This document shows, one piece after another, positions 34,091-43,805 of a stretch of DNA of 64,000 nucleotides; within the stretch, counting starts at the first letter, position 1; every line of letters begins with the position of its first letter. A program made the translations under genes and the position numbers. The notes beneath the pieces were generated by a model. The model was not told where the DNA came from. It did no database searches and saw nothing but the letters and a program-made list of their open reading frames with translations. The DNA lies in contig PHET01000019.1 of assembly GCA_002841275.1 (NCBI GenBank), positions 1 through 64,000 on the forward strand, read 5' to 3'. This DNA comes from Actinobacteria bacterium HGW-Actinobacteria-7 (lineage in GTDB: Bacteria > Actinomycetota > Coriobacteriia > Anaerosomatales > PHET01).

Positions 34091-34879
34091 CTACTCCGCG
34101 AACCCAGCGGCCGTCTTGACCATGGAGACGAACGACTCGGCATCCAAGGCCGCTCCACCGATCAAGGCACCATCGATGTCCGGCTCAGGCATGAACAGGC
34201 CGAGGTTCTCCGGCTTGGCCGAACCCCCGTAGAGGATTCGAACACGAATCGCCGCAGGCTGGCCGAACGCTGCGCCCAGAGTGGCACGGATCGACCGACA
34301 CACGTCGTTGGCCGCTTCCGGCGTGGGAATTCGTCCCGTCCCAATCGCCCAGATCGGCTCGTAGGCCACAACGACCTCCGCCGCTTGGTCTGCGGTAAGC
34401 CCCTCGAGCCCCGCGCGGACCTGTTCGCGCACGAACGCCTCGGTGCCACCTGCGTCGCGCGTCTCGAGTGACTCGCCGCAGCACATGATGGGAGTGACAC
34501 CGGCCGCCACGAGAGCGTGCACCTTCTTGTTCACAGTAGCGTCAGTCTCGCCGAAGTACTGCCGGCGCTCGGAGTGACCGACGATGCAGTAGGAACAACC
34601 AAGATCCGCGAGCATGCCCGGGGCGATCTCGCCGGTGTACGCGCCCTCGGCCTCCCAGAAGACATTCTGTGCCGCAAGCATCATCGGAGCGTGGTCGAAC
34701 TCCAGCACCGTGGCAACGCTCTTCAGATCGACGAACGGAGGGCAGACCACGATGTCGACTGACTCCACGGAACGCGGGTCATCGAGAATGAGATTGTCGA
34801 TGTGTTGAGCAAGAACGACGGCCTCGGCCGGCGTCTTGTACATCTTCCAGTTGCCCGCGATCATTGGCCTGCGACCCAT
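34091..34879 (-). CDS. tpiA: triosephosphate isomerase
   Basis: This 262-residue TIM barrel interconverts dihydroxyacetone phosphate and glyceraldehyde 3-phosphate. The start MGRRPMIAGNWKMYK carries the catalytic Lys, GHSERRQYFGET the electrophilic His, and VVAYEPIWAIGTG the catalytic Glu. The ATG at 34879 has GGGGAGAGG upstream; an upstream in-frame ATG adding 32 residues was rejected. It lies between pgk and gpmI. Confidence 0.96.
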   Translation of the reverse strand: MGRRPMIAGNWKMYKTPAEAVVLAQHIDNLILDDPRSVESVDIVVCPPFVDLKSVATVLEFDHAPMMLAAQNVFWEAEGAYTGEIAPGMLADLGCSYCIVGHSERRQYFGETDATVNKKVHALVAAGVTPIMCCGESLETRDAGGTEAFVREQVRAGLEGLTADQAAEVVVAYEPIWAIGTGRIPTPEAANDVCRSIRATLGAAFGQPAAIRVRILYGGSAKPENLGLFMPEPDIDGALIGGAALDAESFVSMVKTAAGFAE

Positions 34880-34949
34880 GGCGCCTCTCCCCTTTCGCGG
34901 CCGCACGCTGCGGCTCTCTGCAATCATTCCTAAGTCCTGAAACCGGTAG

Positions 34950-36137
34950 CTACTTGTCCAGCAGCGCTTCCACACCGGGAAGTGTGGCGCCTTCGAGCAA
35001 CTTCATCGATGCGCCACCACCTGTCGACACGAAGGTGACCCGATCCTCAAGCCCAAACTTCTTCAGCGCTGCGACGGAATCCCCCCCACCGATGATGGAT
35101 TCGGCGCGAGCATTGCGACCCACGGCGATCGCGACTTCCCGGGTTCCCGCTTCGAACGGCGCCATCTCGAACACACCCATGGGCCCGTTCCAGAAGATGG
35201 TCTTCGCACGCGCTATCTCGCCTTTGAACTGTTCGATCGAGCTCGGACCGATATCGAGCCCCATCATGTCCGCCGGAATCTCTCCACGACCAACCACCCT
35301 GGTATCCGCGTCCTCGGCGATATCCGCGGCGATCACGAAGTCGGTGGGAAGCAACAGCTCGACACCCTTCTCGGTAGCCTTCGTGAGCATCTTCTTCGCG
35401 GGCTCGACCCAGTCGGCTTCCACAAGCGAGTGGCCGACCTCGAGCCCTTGCGCGACGAGGAACGTAAATGCCATGCCTCCGCCGATGAGCAGCGTATCCA
35501 CCGCGTCGATGAGTCGATCGATGACACCGAACTTGTCCGAGACCTTACTGCCGCCCAAGATGGCCACGAACGGCCGTGATGGTTCGGCGAGCATGGCCGT
35601 GAGCGTCTCGACTTCCCGGGCGAGGAGCAGACCTGCGTACGCTGGCAAGTACTCCGCGACTCCGGCAGTCGACGCGTGCGCGCGGTGAGCGGCGCCGAAT
35701 GCGTCGTTGACGTAGATGTCCGCTAGTGAAGCGAGCGCCTTCGCGAACGCGGGATCGTTGGTCTTCTCTCCAGCGTTGAAGCGCACGTTCTCGAGCATGA
35801 TGATCTCGCCGTCGACCATGCGCTCCACCGCTTCGGCCGCCTCAGGACCCACGGTCGTGTCGACGAAGACGACATTACGTCCCATGAGCCTCTGAAGGGT
35901 GCGACGCACGGGCCGCAGGGAGAACTGCGGATCAGGCTCGCCTTTCGGGCGGCCGAGATGGCTCACCAGAATCACGCGCGCTCCGTGGTCAACGAGATAG
36001 CGCAGCGTGGGTAGCGCAGCACGCACACGCGTGTCATCGGTAACCGAGCCATCCGCGAGCGGTACGTTGAAGTCCACGCGGACCAGGACCCGTTTGCCCT
36101 TGACGTCTGCGTCTTTGACCGTCTTCTTCGAGAACAT
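34950..36137 (-). CDS. pgk: phosphoglycerate kinase
   Basis: This 395-residue enzyme makes ATP from 1,3-bisphosphoglycerate. The N-terminal domain has RVDFNVPLADG and SHLGRPKGEPDPQFSLRPV for substrate binding; the C-terminal domain has GGSKVSDKFGV, NGPMGVFEM and GGGDSVAALKKFG for nucleotide binding. It is of ordinary length, with an ATG start and a 70-bp gap to tpiA. It is separated from gap by a 75-bp spacer holding a small hairpin. Confidence 0.97.
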   Translation of the reverse strand: MFSKKTVKDADVKGKRVLVRVDFNVPLADGSVTDDTRVRAALPTLRYLVDHGARVILVSHLGRPKGEPDPQFSLRPVRRTLQRLMGRNVVFVDTTVGPEAAEAVERMVDGEIIMLENVRFNAGEKTNDPAFAKALASLADIYVNDAFGAAHRAHASTAGVAEYLPAYAGLLLAREVETLTAMLAEPSRPFVAILGGSKVSDKFGVIDRLIDAVDTLLIGGGMAFTFLVAQGLEVGHSLVEADWVEPAKKMLTKATEKGVELLLPTDFVIAADIAEDADTRVVGRGEIPADMMGLDIGPSSIEQFKGEIARAKTIFWNGPMGVFEMAPFEAGTREVAIAVGRNARAESIIGGGDSVAALKKFGLEDRVTFVSTGGGASMKLLEGATLPGVEALLDK

Positions 36138-36166
36138 CGTTCCTCCGGGCGTCTACGCTCAACGGC

Positions 36167-36185
36167 GCCCCGGGATCTCCGGGGC
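36167..36185 (-). other. intercistronic hairpin between gap and pgk
   Basis: A 7-bp stem (GCCCCGG and CCGGGGC) with a five-base loop lies between gap and pgk. There is no T-run after it on the minus strand, so it is unlikely to terminate. Similar hairpins can stabilise the upstream segment of glycolytic mRNAs or slow polymerase. This is only a structural observation. Confidence 0.4.
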
Positions 36186-36212
36186 CCCGTCTGAGTACTG
36201 GCGGGCGAGAGC

Positions 36213-37250
36213 TTACGCCATCATCTTCTTGGCGAGGTCCTTGACCCTGTTGGAGTAGCCCCACTCGTTGTCATACCAGGACAGGCACTTCACGAACGTG
36301 CCCTCCCCACCCATCACCATGGTCTGGAGAGAGTCGAAGACCGACGACGCCGGGTTGCCCACAACATCCACCGACACGATGGGGTCCTCGCAGTACTCGA
36401 GGAAGCCCTTCATCGGGCCCTCCGCGGCAGCCTTCATCGCCGCGTTGATCGACTCCTTGGTGGCTGGCCTCTCAAGCTCGGCAACCAGGTCGACAACCGA
36501 GCCGTCCGGCGTGGGAACGCGAACCGACATGCCGTCGAGCTTGCCTTTCATGTCGGGCAGCACGAGTCCGATGGCCTTCGCAGCACCGGTCGACGTGGGA
36601 ATCATCGACATGGCTGCGGCGCGAGCGCGACGCAGGTCCTTGTGCGGCGAATCCAGGATGATCTGGTCGTTGGTGTAGCTGTGAATGGTATTCATAAAGC
36701 CCGCCTTGATGCCGAACGTGTCGCGAAGCACCTTGGCAAACGGTGCCAGACAGTTCGTGGTGCATGAGGCATTCGACACGACGAAGTGCTTCGCCGGATC
36801 GTACTCATTATCATTGACGCCCATAACGATGGTGATGTCCTCATTGCTGGCAGGCGCCGAGATGATCACACGCTTGGCGCCTGCATCGATGTGCGCCTTG
36901 GCCTTCAACCCGTCAGTGAAGAAACCCGTAGACTCGACCACGAGATCCACCCCGAGCTCGCCCCACGGCAGATCAGCTGGATTGCGCTCCGAGAGTACCT
37001 TCACGACGCGTGTCGTGCCCATGGTCTGCCCACCATGTTCAAGCGCGTGAACCTTGAATCCGTCCTCGACGACTTCGACCGTGCGGCCGAACCGGCCGTG
37101 GACGGAGTCATACTTCAGCAGATGAGCGAGCGTCTTGGCGTCGGTCAGATCGTTGACAGCGACTACCTCGACTGCAGGATCGTTCTCCATCGCGCGAAAG
37201 ACCAGACGGCCAATGCGCCCAAACCCGTTGATACCTACCTTGATCGTCAA
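36213..37250 (-). CDS. gap: glyceraldehyde-3-phosphate dehydrogenase
   Basis: This 345-residue GAPDH has the Rossmann motif [15 protein letters not shown] and the catalytic cysteine in [12 protein letters not shown] near residue 155. The C-terminal [11 protein letters not shown] segment is typical. The start is TTG at 37250, because GGAGG stands eight bases upstream and the conserved N-terminus begins there; upstream ATG codons would add unrelated sequence. It follows whiA with a 94-bp gap and heads the glycolysis segment. Confidence 0.96.
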   Translation of the reverse strand: MTIKVGINGFGRIGRLVFRAMENDPAVEVVAVNDLTDAKTLAHLLKYDSVHGRFGRTVEVVEDGFKVHALEHGGQTMGTTRVVKVLSERNPADLPWGELGVDLVVESTGFFTDGLKAKAHIDAGAKRVIISAPASNEDITIVMGVNDNEYDPAKHFVVSNASCTTNCLAPFAKVLRDTFGIKAGFMNTIHSYTNDQIILDSPHKDLRRARAAAMSMIPTSTGAAKAIGLVLPDMKGKLDGMSVRVPTPDGSVVDLVAELERPATKESINAAMKAAAEGPMKGFLEYCEDPIVSVDVVGNPASSVFDSLQTMVMGGEGTFVKCLSWYDNEWGYSNRVKDLAKKMMA

Positions 37251-37344
37251 CCCGATCCCTCCTACTGCTCTCTGGCGGTCGTCCAATCCAGACCGCATCC
37301 CTACCCCTGACGCGCGACGTCTCCGCGCGGTGACTCCCTGCCTA

Positions 37345-38292
37345 CTACTGTGCCCCACCAACGCCAGAACGTACCTGTTCGGCCAACTCCTCGATCCGGC
37401 GGACCCTATGATATACCGCGGACTTCGACAGTGGCGGGTCCGCCAGCTCGCCCAGTTCGCGAAGCGAGACCTCCGGATTCTCCACCCTCAGACGTGCGAG
37501 CTCTTGCAGCGCAGGCGGCAGATTCTCCAACCCGCGTACGGCGTCCAGCAGCTCGATAGCCTCGATCTGCCCCAACGCGGCCTCCGCGGTCTTGGCCTGG
37601 TTCGCTATCTCGGCGTTGACCAGGCGGTTCACGTCGTTGCGCATCGACTTTACGATCCGCACATCCTCGGTCCGCAGAAGCGCCCGATGGGCACCGACTA
37701 GCGCCAGGAACGTGATGATCGGCTCGGCGCCTTTCAGATAGACGGCAAAAGTTCCCCGTCGCTGTGCCACGCGGGCCTCGATGTCGAAGCGGGCCATGAG
37801 CTTCACAAGGTCCTCGGCGAGCTGCTCGGACTCAGCAGTGAGTTCGAAATGGAAGTCGCCATGCGGATCCGCGACGAATCCGCCGCCGAGAAACGCTCCT
37901 CGCAGGTAGGCGATCGCGCAACAGTCACGCTTGACCAGAGAAGGGTCGATTCCCAGAGAGAATCCGTGCTCGCCCAGAATCCCGAGCTCCCCAAGCGCAG
38001 CGGCCATCTTGGACTGGCTTGGGACAGTGATCAGGTAGTTGTTGGTCTTGTGAAGCACGCTGCGCCGGACCGTGAGTTCGGTCTTGAGGTCGTAGACGCC
38101 GTGCAGGAGTTTGATGACGGTGCGCGCGACCGAGGCCGTCTCGGTAGCGATCTCAAGGCGGTATCGATCGGATCCCGAGAAGTGCAGCGTTCCTTCTATG
38201 CGCACCAGTGCGGCCAGCTCGGCTTTGCTACAGCACCCGCGAGCGGGATCTACGCGCGATAACTCGTCTTTCACTTCGGCAGTGAACGACAC
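37345..38292 (-). CDS. whiA: WhiA sporulation/cell-division regulator
   Basis: This 315-residue protein has the WhiA design: an N-terminal LAGLIDADG-like domain (about 1-220) beginning [13 protein letters not shown] and including [17 protein letters not shown], and a C-terminal helix-turn-helix (about 235-310). In Streptomyces WhiA controls sporulation genes; in non-sporulating bacteria it affects cell division. The GTG start abuts the yvcK stop. The rapZ-yvcK-whiA order is the conserved one. Confidence 0.95.
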   Translation of the reverse strand: MSFTAEVKDELSRVDPARGCCSKAELAALVRIEGTLHFSGSDRYRLEIATETASVARTVIKLLHGVYDLKTELTVRRSVLHKTNNYLITVPSQSKMAAALGELGILGEHGFSLGIDPSLVKRDCCAIAYLRGAFLGGGFVADPHGDFHFELTAESEQLAEDLVKLMARFDIEARVAQRRGTFAVYLKGAEPIITFLALVGAHRALLRTEDVRIVKSMRNDVNRLVNAEIANQAKTAEAALGQIEAIELLDAVRGLENLPPALQELARLRVENPEVSLRELGELADPPLSKSAVYHRVRRIEELAEQVRSGVGGAQ

Positions 38293-39255
38293 CTAGGACA
38301 GCACCTCCTCAAGGGCCTGTTTCAACCTATCGGCTGAATGACGCGCAGGGTCACAGGGGTCTGCCACGTCCGCGCAGACAACTGAGACACCGAGAGCCTC
38401 TATCCGGGCCCGGACCTGCGGTCCTGCGCCGACCGGCTCAACGCGCGCTCCATCATCGCACACGTCAAGCGGCTCCACTGGACCGCCGTGCACTATCGTG
38501 ACGTCGATGGCACCGCTGAGCCCGTGCTCAAAGAGCGCCTGTACGTGGTCAGCCGCATCGAGTCCGGCGGTTTCCCCTCGGAAGTTGGCTACGTTGCAGA
38601 CGTATACTCGCCGGGCCGAAGACTCCCTCAGCGCATGGGCTATCCCTGCGACCAGGAAGTTCGGAACGAGGCTCGTGTAGAGCGATCCGGGACCGATCAC
38701 GACCGCATCCGCCTCATGAATCGCCTCGATTGCCAACGGATTCGCCGCCGGCTCGGACGGCTCCGTGTACACACGGGCGACGGCGGTGGGGTTGGCCGCC
38801 AGTCGTGCCTGACCGGATATCTCGGCGCCTGCACGGTCGACGCCGTGCAGCACCACATCTTCAAGCGTCGAGGGGAGCACGCGTCCGCGCGTCCGCAACG
38901 CGTGTTCCGCGACCCGGACCGCCTCACCGAAATCGCCGGTCAGATCCGTCAGGGCCGCGAGAATCAGATTTCCCAGCGCGTGACCGGCCAGCCCATCACC
39001 ATCCGCGAACCGGTACTGGAACACGCGCGCTAACATCCCCTCTTCATCACTCGCGAGCGCCGCCAGGCAGTTGCGGACATCTCCGGGGGGCAGAATGCCC
39101 AGCTGGCGACGGAGCACGCCAGTGGAACCCCCATCGTCAGCCATCGTGACTATCGCCGAAGTATCGAAGCCCAGACCCACCAGGCTTCTCAGGACCTGTG
39201 GCAGTCCCGTGCCTCCACCTATTGCGACCGCACGAGGTACACCGGACGGTGTCAC
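38293..39255 (-). CDS. yvcK: YvcK/CofD-like gluconeogenesis factor
   Basis: This 320-residue cytosolic protein has AIGGGTGLPQVLRSL and TMADDGGSTGVLRRQLG, diagnostic of the YvcK (GlmR) family, which in Firmicutes binds UDP-GlcNAc and affects cell-wall precursor flow. The GTG at 39255 overlaps the rapZ stop (GTGA). The open frame upstream of it belongs to rapZ read out of frame. Placement between rapZ and whiA supports the assignment. Confidence 0.94.
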   Translation of the reverse strand: MTPSGVPRAVAIGGGTGLPQVLRSLVGLGFDTSAIVTMADDGGSTGVLRRQLGILPPGDVRNCLAALASDEEGMLARVFQYRFADGDGLAGHALGNLILAALTDLTGDFGEAVRVAEHALRTRGRVLPSTLEDVVLHGVDRAGAEISGQARLAANPTAVARVYTEPSEPAANPLAIEAIHEADAVVIGPGSLYTSLVPNFLVAGIAHALRESSARRVYVCNVANFRGETAGLDAADHVQALFEHGLSGAIDVTIVHGGPVEPLDVCDDGARVEPVGAGPQVRARIEALGVSVVCADVADPCDPARHSADRLKQALEEVLS

Positions 39256-40178
39256 TGGGCACTCCTGTCGCGATCGATATCGCGATGGGAGACCGCAACC
39301 CGGTAGCCGCCCTTGCCGAGGTGCGCCGCCGTCGCCTCCGCGAGTGCGACCGAGCGATGCTGTCCTCCAGTGCACCCGAGAGCGATGACCAGGTGCGACT
39401 TGCCCTCTGCCAGATAGCCGGGCATCACACTGTCCAGCAACACGAACCATCGCTGGAGAAACTCGCCGGTTTCCGTGCGGCCCAAGACGAACTGTCGCAC
39501 AGGCGCCTGCAGCCCGGTGAGGGAACGAAGCTCCGGATTGTAGAAGGGATTAGGAAGGAAGCGAACATCCATGACGATGTCCGCATCCGACGGAGCGCCG
39601 TACTTGAACCCGAACGATGTCACGCTCACCGTGAGCGAATGCGCGAGCGACTCGGCGATGAACTCCTCGCGAATGCGGCGCCTGAGCTCCATCGGCCTTG
39701 ACTCAGACGTATCCAAGACAACGTCCGCTCGGGCCCTGATAGGACTCAGCGCGGCGCGCTCCGTGTCTATGCCGTCTCCCAAAGACAGGCCCTCTTCACA
39801 CAGCGGGTGGCGCCGACGAGTCTCCTTGAAGCGATTGAGGAGCGTCGCGCGGTCCGCCTCGAGGAACAGCACCCTGTGTTCGATTGCACGTTCATGGAGT
39901 GCGTCGAGCTCCCCTGCGAGCTGATCGAAGAACGCCTGGCCTCTGACGTCGCATACCACTGCGAGCCGTTGGATGCGGCTGCCGGGAAGCTGGGCCAAGT
40001 CTGTCAGCTGCGGTATGAACGATGGCGGCAGATTGTCGATGCAGAAGTAGCCCAGGTCCTCGAACGTGTGCATCGCCTCGGAACGACCGGCTCCCGACAT
40101 ACCCGTGATGACGACGAGTTCGGCCACGTGCGCAGCGGCGTCGTTTCCAGACCTCTGGACTTCACATGCATCGGCCAC
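39252..40178 (-). CDS. rapZ: RapZ/YvcJ nucleotide-binding protein
   Basis: This 308-residue P-loop protein has Walker A TGMSGAGRSEA, with Arg in place of the usual Lys as is common in actinobacterial RapZ, then LGYFCIDNLPPSF and the C-terminal GCTGGQHRSVALAE. Enterobacterial RapZ regulates glmS through small RNA decay and YvcJ binds GTP; the role in this lineage is not defined. The GTG at 40178 has GGAGGG upstream. It is the first gene of the rapZ-yvcK-whiA-gap operon. Confidence 0.93.
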   Translation of the reverse strand: MADACEVQRSGNDAAAHVAELVVITGMSGAGRSEAMHTFEDLGYFCIDNLPPSFIPQLTDLAQLPGSRIQRLAVVCDVRGQAFFDQLAGELDALHERAIEHRVLFLEADRATLLNRFKETRRRHPLCEEGLSLGDGIDTERAALSPIRARADVVLDTSESRPMELRRRIREEFIAESLAHSLTVSVTSFGFKYGAPSDADIVMDVRFLPNPFYNPELRSLTGLQAPVRQFVLGRTETGEFLQRWFVLLDSVMPGYLAEGKSHLVIALGCTGGQHRSVALAEATAAHLGKGGYRVAVSHRDIDRDRSAQ

Positions 40179-40375
40179 TTTGAGCCCTCCTCGGCAGGAT
40201 GAATCAGTCCGTCAAGTATACCCGCCTCCTGGCTTGGGAGCCTGCACACGCGATTCCCCGCCGAGAGGCCCGGCCCGCTGAACTGACACGCGAAGTGGGT
40301 AGACACTCAGAGGCGGATTCGACTGGGGGGCCGACCGCGGGACAACGTGCACCGGCTGCGTTTGGGGGCCGCGAG

Positions 40376-42646
40376 GTGGCGTCCACCTACTTCTTGCTTG
40401 TCCTTCTGACCGTGAGAGTATCGAGCGCCGGAGCCATGTTGGAGATGTTCCGGCGTCTCAGGACTCGCTCGGTCGGGCTTCTGGGCGTGGGTCTTGTCTT
40501 GTACTCGCTCTCCCCACTCCTCACCCTTGCCTTGCGTAACGCCCCAACCGGGTCTGATGTTGTGGTACATGCGATTGACATCATCGCCGGCGCCCTTCTG
40601 GTGTTCGGCGTCTTGAGCCACTTCGTGCGCCCGAGCGCCCGAGCAGTCGTGCTGGGCGTTGTGCTCGCATCCGGAGCGGCAGCGAGCAGCCATCTGCTGC
40701 AGTCGGAGCAGCAGCTGTCCCTGGTCTTGATCGCTCTGTTCGCCATCGTCGGCGTCCTCCTTATCCGCAACAGGGAATCGTTCGTTCGGGTTGCGGGTCC
40801 GAGCTATCCATGGGCCCTCGCCCTCATCACCACGGTCATCATCTTCTTCGGCCTGCGTGTGTCGCTCCCGTCTCTGGTCACCGAGATGGTGTACCAGCTC
40901 GCGCAGATCGGCTTCAGTACCACTCTGGGGCTGTACCTGCTCCACTTGGAGTTCAACGTGGCCTCCACCGCCCTGAGGGGCGAAGAGAACCGCTACCGAA
41001 CCCTTGTGGATGCGGCGGGAGACTCGATCTTCGTCTCCGATCTGGACGGTCGGATTCTCGACGCGAACCGGGGGGCCACCGTCCTGTTGGGATACCCGCA
41101 TGACACCCTCACGGAGATGCATCTCCAAGACATCGACGCGCCCGCAGCGGCCGAACAGGTGGTTGATCGAACACGCGACATAGCGAGGAACGGACATGCG
41201 ATCTTCGAGGCGGTACACCGACGTTCTGACGGAACCACGATCCCAGTCGAGGTGAATGCCCGGCTCACCGACTGGGCTGGCCGACCAGCGATTCTGGGCG
41301 TGGTGCGCGACATGACCGATCGAAAGCGCAGCGAGGAAATCATCACCCGGATGGCCTACTACGATCCTCTGACCAGGCTACCCAATCGGCGGCTGGCCAT
41401 CGACCGGCTGGAGATGGCGCTGACACATGCTCGCCGCAGCGGAGAACCGATCGCCGTGCTGTTCATGGACCTGGACTACTTCAAGGGCGTGAACGACACG
41501 CTCGGGCATACTACTGGAGACGCATTGCTCAACTCGGTGGGTGACCGACTGACCGGACTCGTCCGTGCCGGGGACACGGTGGCACGCTTCGGTGGAGACG
41601 AGTTCATGGTTCTACTCATGGACGCGGCATCCGAAGAATCGGTCTCATTGGTTGCATGGAAGGTACTCGATGCGTTGGCACAACCGTTCATGATTGACGA
41701 ACACGAGATTCACATCACCGCGAGCATGGGTATCGCGCTATGCCTTCCCGGGGAAGCTACGGTAGAGGACGTGCTGCGCGACGCTGACATTGCGATGTAC
41801 AAGGCCAAGGACCGCGGACGCAACACCTATCAATTCCATGATGCGTCACTCACCTCGTCGGCTGCCGAGCGGTTCAGGCTGAAGAACGACCTGCGCCGTT
41901 CGCTGCAGGCACACGAACTGTCCGTGGTATTCCAGCCTCAGGTTCGGATCTCAGATGGCACGGTCGTCGGTGCCGAAGCGCTGCTTCGCTGGCAACATCC
42001 GGTGCGTGGGCAGATTCCCCCCGACGAGTTCATCCCGCTGGCCGAGGAGACCGGGATGATCCGCCCAATAGGCGAGTGGGTGATGCAGCAGGCGTGCAAC
42101 CAGGCGCGCGCTTGGAATGCCGCCGGCCTTGGCGATCTCCGCGTAGGGGTGAACGTGTCCGCCCGCCAGTTCACGGCGAGTAGTTTCACGACCGAAGTGG
42201 CCGAGGTGCTGGCACGTGCCGGACTTGACCCCTCGCTCCTGGAGCTGGAGGTAACCGAGAGCATCGCCATGCGACACTCAGAGATCGTGGCTCGCGTGTT
42301 CGCGGACCTGAACGCCTTAGGAGTGCGAATCGCCATCGACGACTTCGGAACCGGCTACTCCTCGCTTGAGCGCTTGGGCACATTCCCGATTCACACCCTC
42401 AAAGTGGCCAAGGCCTTCACGGACTCTGTCGACGTACCAGGCCACTCATCTGCGATTGCCTTCTCAATCATCGCCCTAGCGAACAGCATGGGGCTTAACG
42501 TGATAGCAGAAGGAGTGGAACGAAAATCGCAAGTAGAGTTCTTGCATGCACACTCGTGCAGTGAGATGCAGGGATTCCTGTTCAGCCCGGGGGTGCCACC
42601 GGATGCATTTCTCGAACTCCTGCGCTCCTCGGCATCGAGGGGGTAG
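40376..42646 (+). CDS. MASE/PAS-GGDEF-EAL cyclic-di-GMP enzyme
   Basis: This protein of about 756 residues has roughly six to seven N-terminal helices (1-195), a PAS domain (about 205-320), GGDEF (about 325-490) and EAL (about 500-750). The GGDEF motif is intact (RFGGDEF) with an RAGD inhibitory site five residues before it. The EAL motif is intact (GAEALLRW) with [10 protein letters not shown] and IAEGVE, but the usual KID element reads KVAK, so the Asp is lost while Lys stays. It could make and degrade c-di-GMP. I placed the start at the GTG 40376 (VASTYFLL), where the membrane domain begins; the longer frame upstream lies in the rapZ-facing promoter region. Confidence 0.85.
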   Translation: MASTYFLLVLLTVRVSSAGAMLEMFRRLRTRSVGLLGVGLVLYSLSPLLTLALRNAPTGSDVVVHAIDIIAGALLVFGVLSHFVRPSARAVVLGVVLASGAAASSHLLQSEQQLSLVLIALFAIVGVLLIRNRESFVRVAGPSYPWALALITTVIIFFGLRVSLPSLVTEMVYQLAQIGFSTTLGLYLLHLEFNVASTALRGEENRYRTLVDAAGDSIFVSDLDGRILDANRGATVLLGYPHDTLTEMHLQDIDAPAAAEQVVDRTRDIARNGHAIFEAVHRRSDGTTIPVEVNARLTDWAGRPAILGVVRDMTDRKRSEEIITRMAYYDPLTRLPNRRLAIDRLEMALTHARRSGEPIAVLFMDLDYFKGVNDTLGHTTGDALLNSVGDRLTGLVRAGDTVARFGGDEFMVLLMDAASEESVSLVAWKVLDALAQPFMIDEHEIHITASMGIALCLPGEATVEDVLRDADIAMYKAKDRGRNTYQFHDASLTSSAAERFRLKNDLRRSLQAHELSVVFQPQVRISDGTVVGAEALLRWQHPVRGQIPPDEFIPLAEETGMIRPIGEWVMQQACNQARAWNAAGLGDLRVGVNVSARQFTASSFTTEVAEVLARAGLDPSLLELEVTESIAMRHSEIVARVFADLNALGVRIAIDDFGTGYSSLERLGTFPIHTLKVAKAFTDSVDVPGHSSAIAFSIIALANSMGLNVIAEGVERKSQVEFLHAHSCSEMQGFLFSPGVPPDAFLELLRSSASRG

Positions 42647-42676
42647 AATTCGAGAACACTTCGATTGGAGGCGTTG

Positions 42677-43780
42677 GTGGAGGCGGAAGACACAGTGACC
42701 ATCGTGGCAGACGCACCCACGCGTACCGACGACGACTTCGCTCCTTCGCCGACTCGGCACAAAGTGGTCATCGTCGATGACGAACCCACTAACGTTGAGC
42801 TGCTGAAGGCGATACTGGCACGAGAGCCGGCCATCGACATTCTTGCGACCACCGACTCGACCCGTGCCGTCGAACTCATCCACGCCTCGAACCCCGACCT
42901 CGTTCTGTTGGATCTGATGATGCCGCAGGTCAACGGCTTCCAGATCATGGAGGAACTACGCGCCGGTCAGCCGGCTTCGGCGTACAACCCGATCCTGGTG
43001 CTCACTGCTGACGCCAGCCAGCAGACCATCCACCGGGCGCTTCAGGCCGGCGCGACGGACTTCCTCACCAAGCCGGTGGACCCGACCGAGGTCTTCCTGC
43101 GTATCGGCAACCTTCTACACACTCGAGACCTATACCGCCAAGTCGTGAACCAGAACGCGAACTTGGAAACGCGTGTCAGCGAGCGCACCACACAGCTGGC
43201 GCGCGCTCGACTCGAACTGCTTGAGCGCTTGGCGCGCGCGACTGAATACCGCGACGACGACACGGGCGAGCACACGAAACGCGTGGGCATGAACGCCGCA
43301 CTACTGTGGAGCGAACTCGGCTTGTCCGCGTCCGAAACGGAGATCATTCAAGAGGCCGCACCTCTGCACGACATCGGCAAAGTGGGAATATCCGACAACA
43401 TCCTGCTCAAGCCGGGACGTCTGACTGCCGAGGAGTTCGAAGTAGTAAAGGGCCACACGACCATCGGCGCAGATATCCTGACCGGAAGCGACTACCCGGT
43501 ACTCCAGATGAGCGAGCGAATCGCGCGCTGGCATCATGAGAACTGGAACGGCAGCGGGTATCCTGATGGCCTTGCGATGCTCGAGATCCCGGTCGAGGCG
43601 CGGATAGTGAAGGTATGCGACGTCTTCGACGCGCTGGTCAACGAGCGTCCCTACAAGCGTGCCTGGACGGTCGAGGAGGCAATCGACGAGCTCAAGCGCA
43701 GCAAGGGCGTCTCGGCAGACCCTGAGATCGTGGATGCGTTCTGCAATCTGGTCGCCTCGGGTCGAATCCAACACACCTGA
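42677..43780 (+). CDS. response regulator with HD-GYP phosphodiesterase
   Basis: This protein of about 367 residues has a receiver domain (about 25-150) with phosphoacceptor Asp in LVLLDLMMPQVNG, a coiled-coil linker, and an HD-GYP domain (about 195-360) with HTKRVG, PLHDIGKVGI, GHTTIGADIL and NGSGYPDGL, all the motifs needed for c-di-GMP hydrolysis. It begins 30 bp after the GGDEF-EAL gene and is probably co-expressed. The start is uncertain: a GTG at 42677 has GGAGG five bases upstream, while a TTG at 42665 would add four residues. A convergent kinase gene ends 25 bp beyond it and may be its partner. Confidence 0.85.
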   Translation: MEAEDTVTIVADAPTRTDDDFAPSPTRHKVVIVDDEPTNVELLKAILAREPAIDILATTDSTRAVELIHASNPDLVLLDLMMPQVNGFQIMEELRAGQPASAYNPILVLTADASQQTIHRALQAGATDFLTKPVDPTEVFLRIGNLLHTRDLYRQVVNQNANLETRVSERTTQLARARLELLERLARATEYRDDDTGEHTKRVGMNAALLWSELGLSASETEIIQEAAPLHDIGKVGISDNILLKPGRLTAEEFEVVKGHTTIGADILTGSDYPVLQMSERIARWHHENWNGSGYPDGLAMLEIPVEARIVKVCDVFDALVNERPYKRAWTVEEAIDELKRSKGVSADPEIVDAFCNLVASGRIQHT

Positions 43781-43805
43781 ACCAGAACAGCCCGGAACTC
43801 TCCTG

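Noticed and set aside
40307-41218. Minus-strand open frame of 303 codons
   Set aside because: It is antisense to the GGDEF-EAL gene, whose motifs are intact; composition is Arg/Gly/Asp-rich shadow type.
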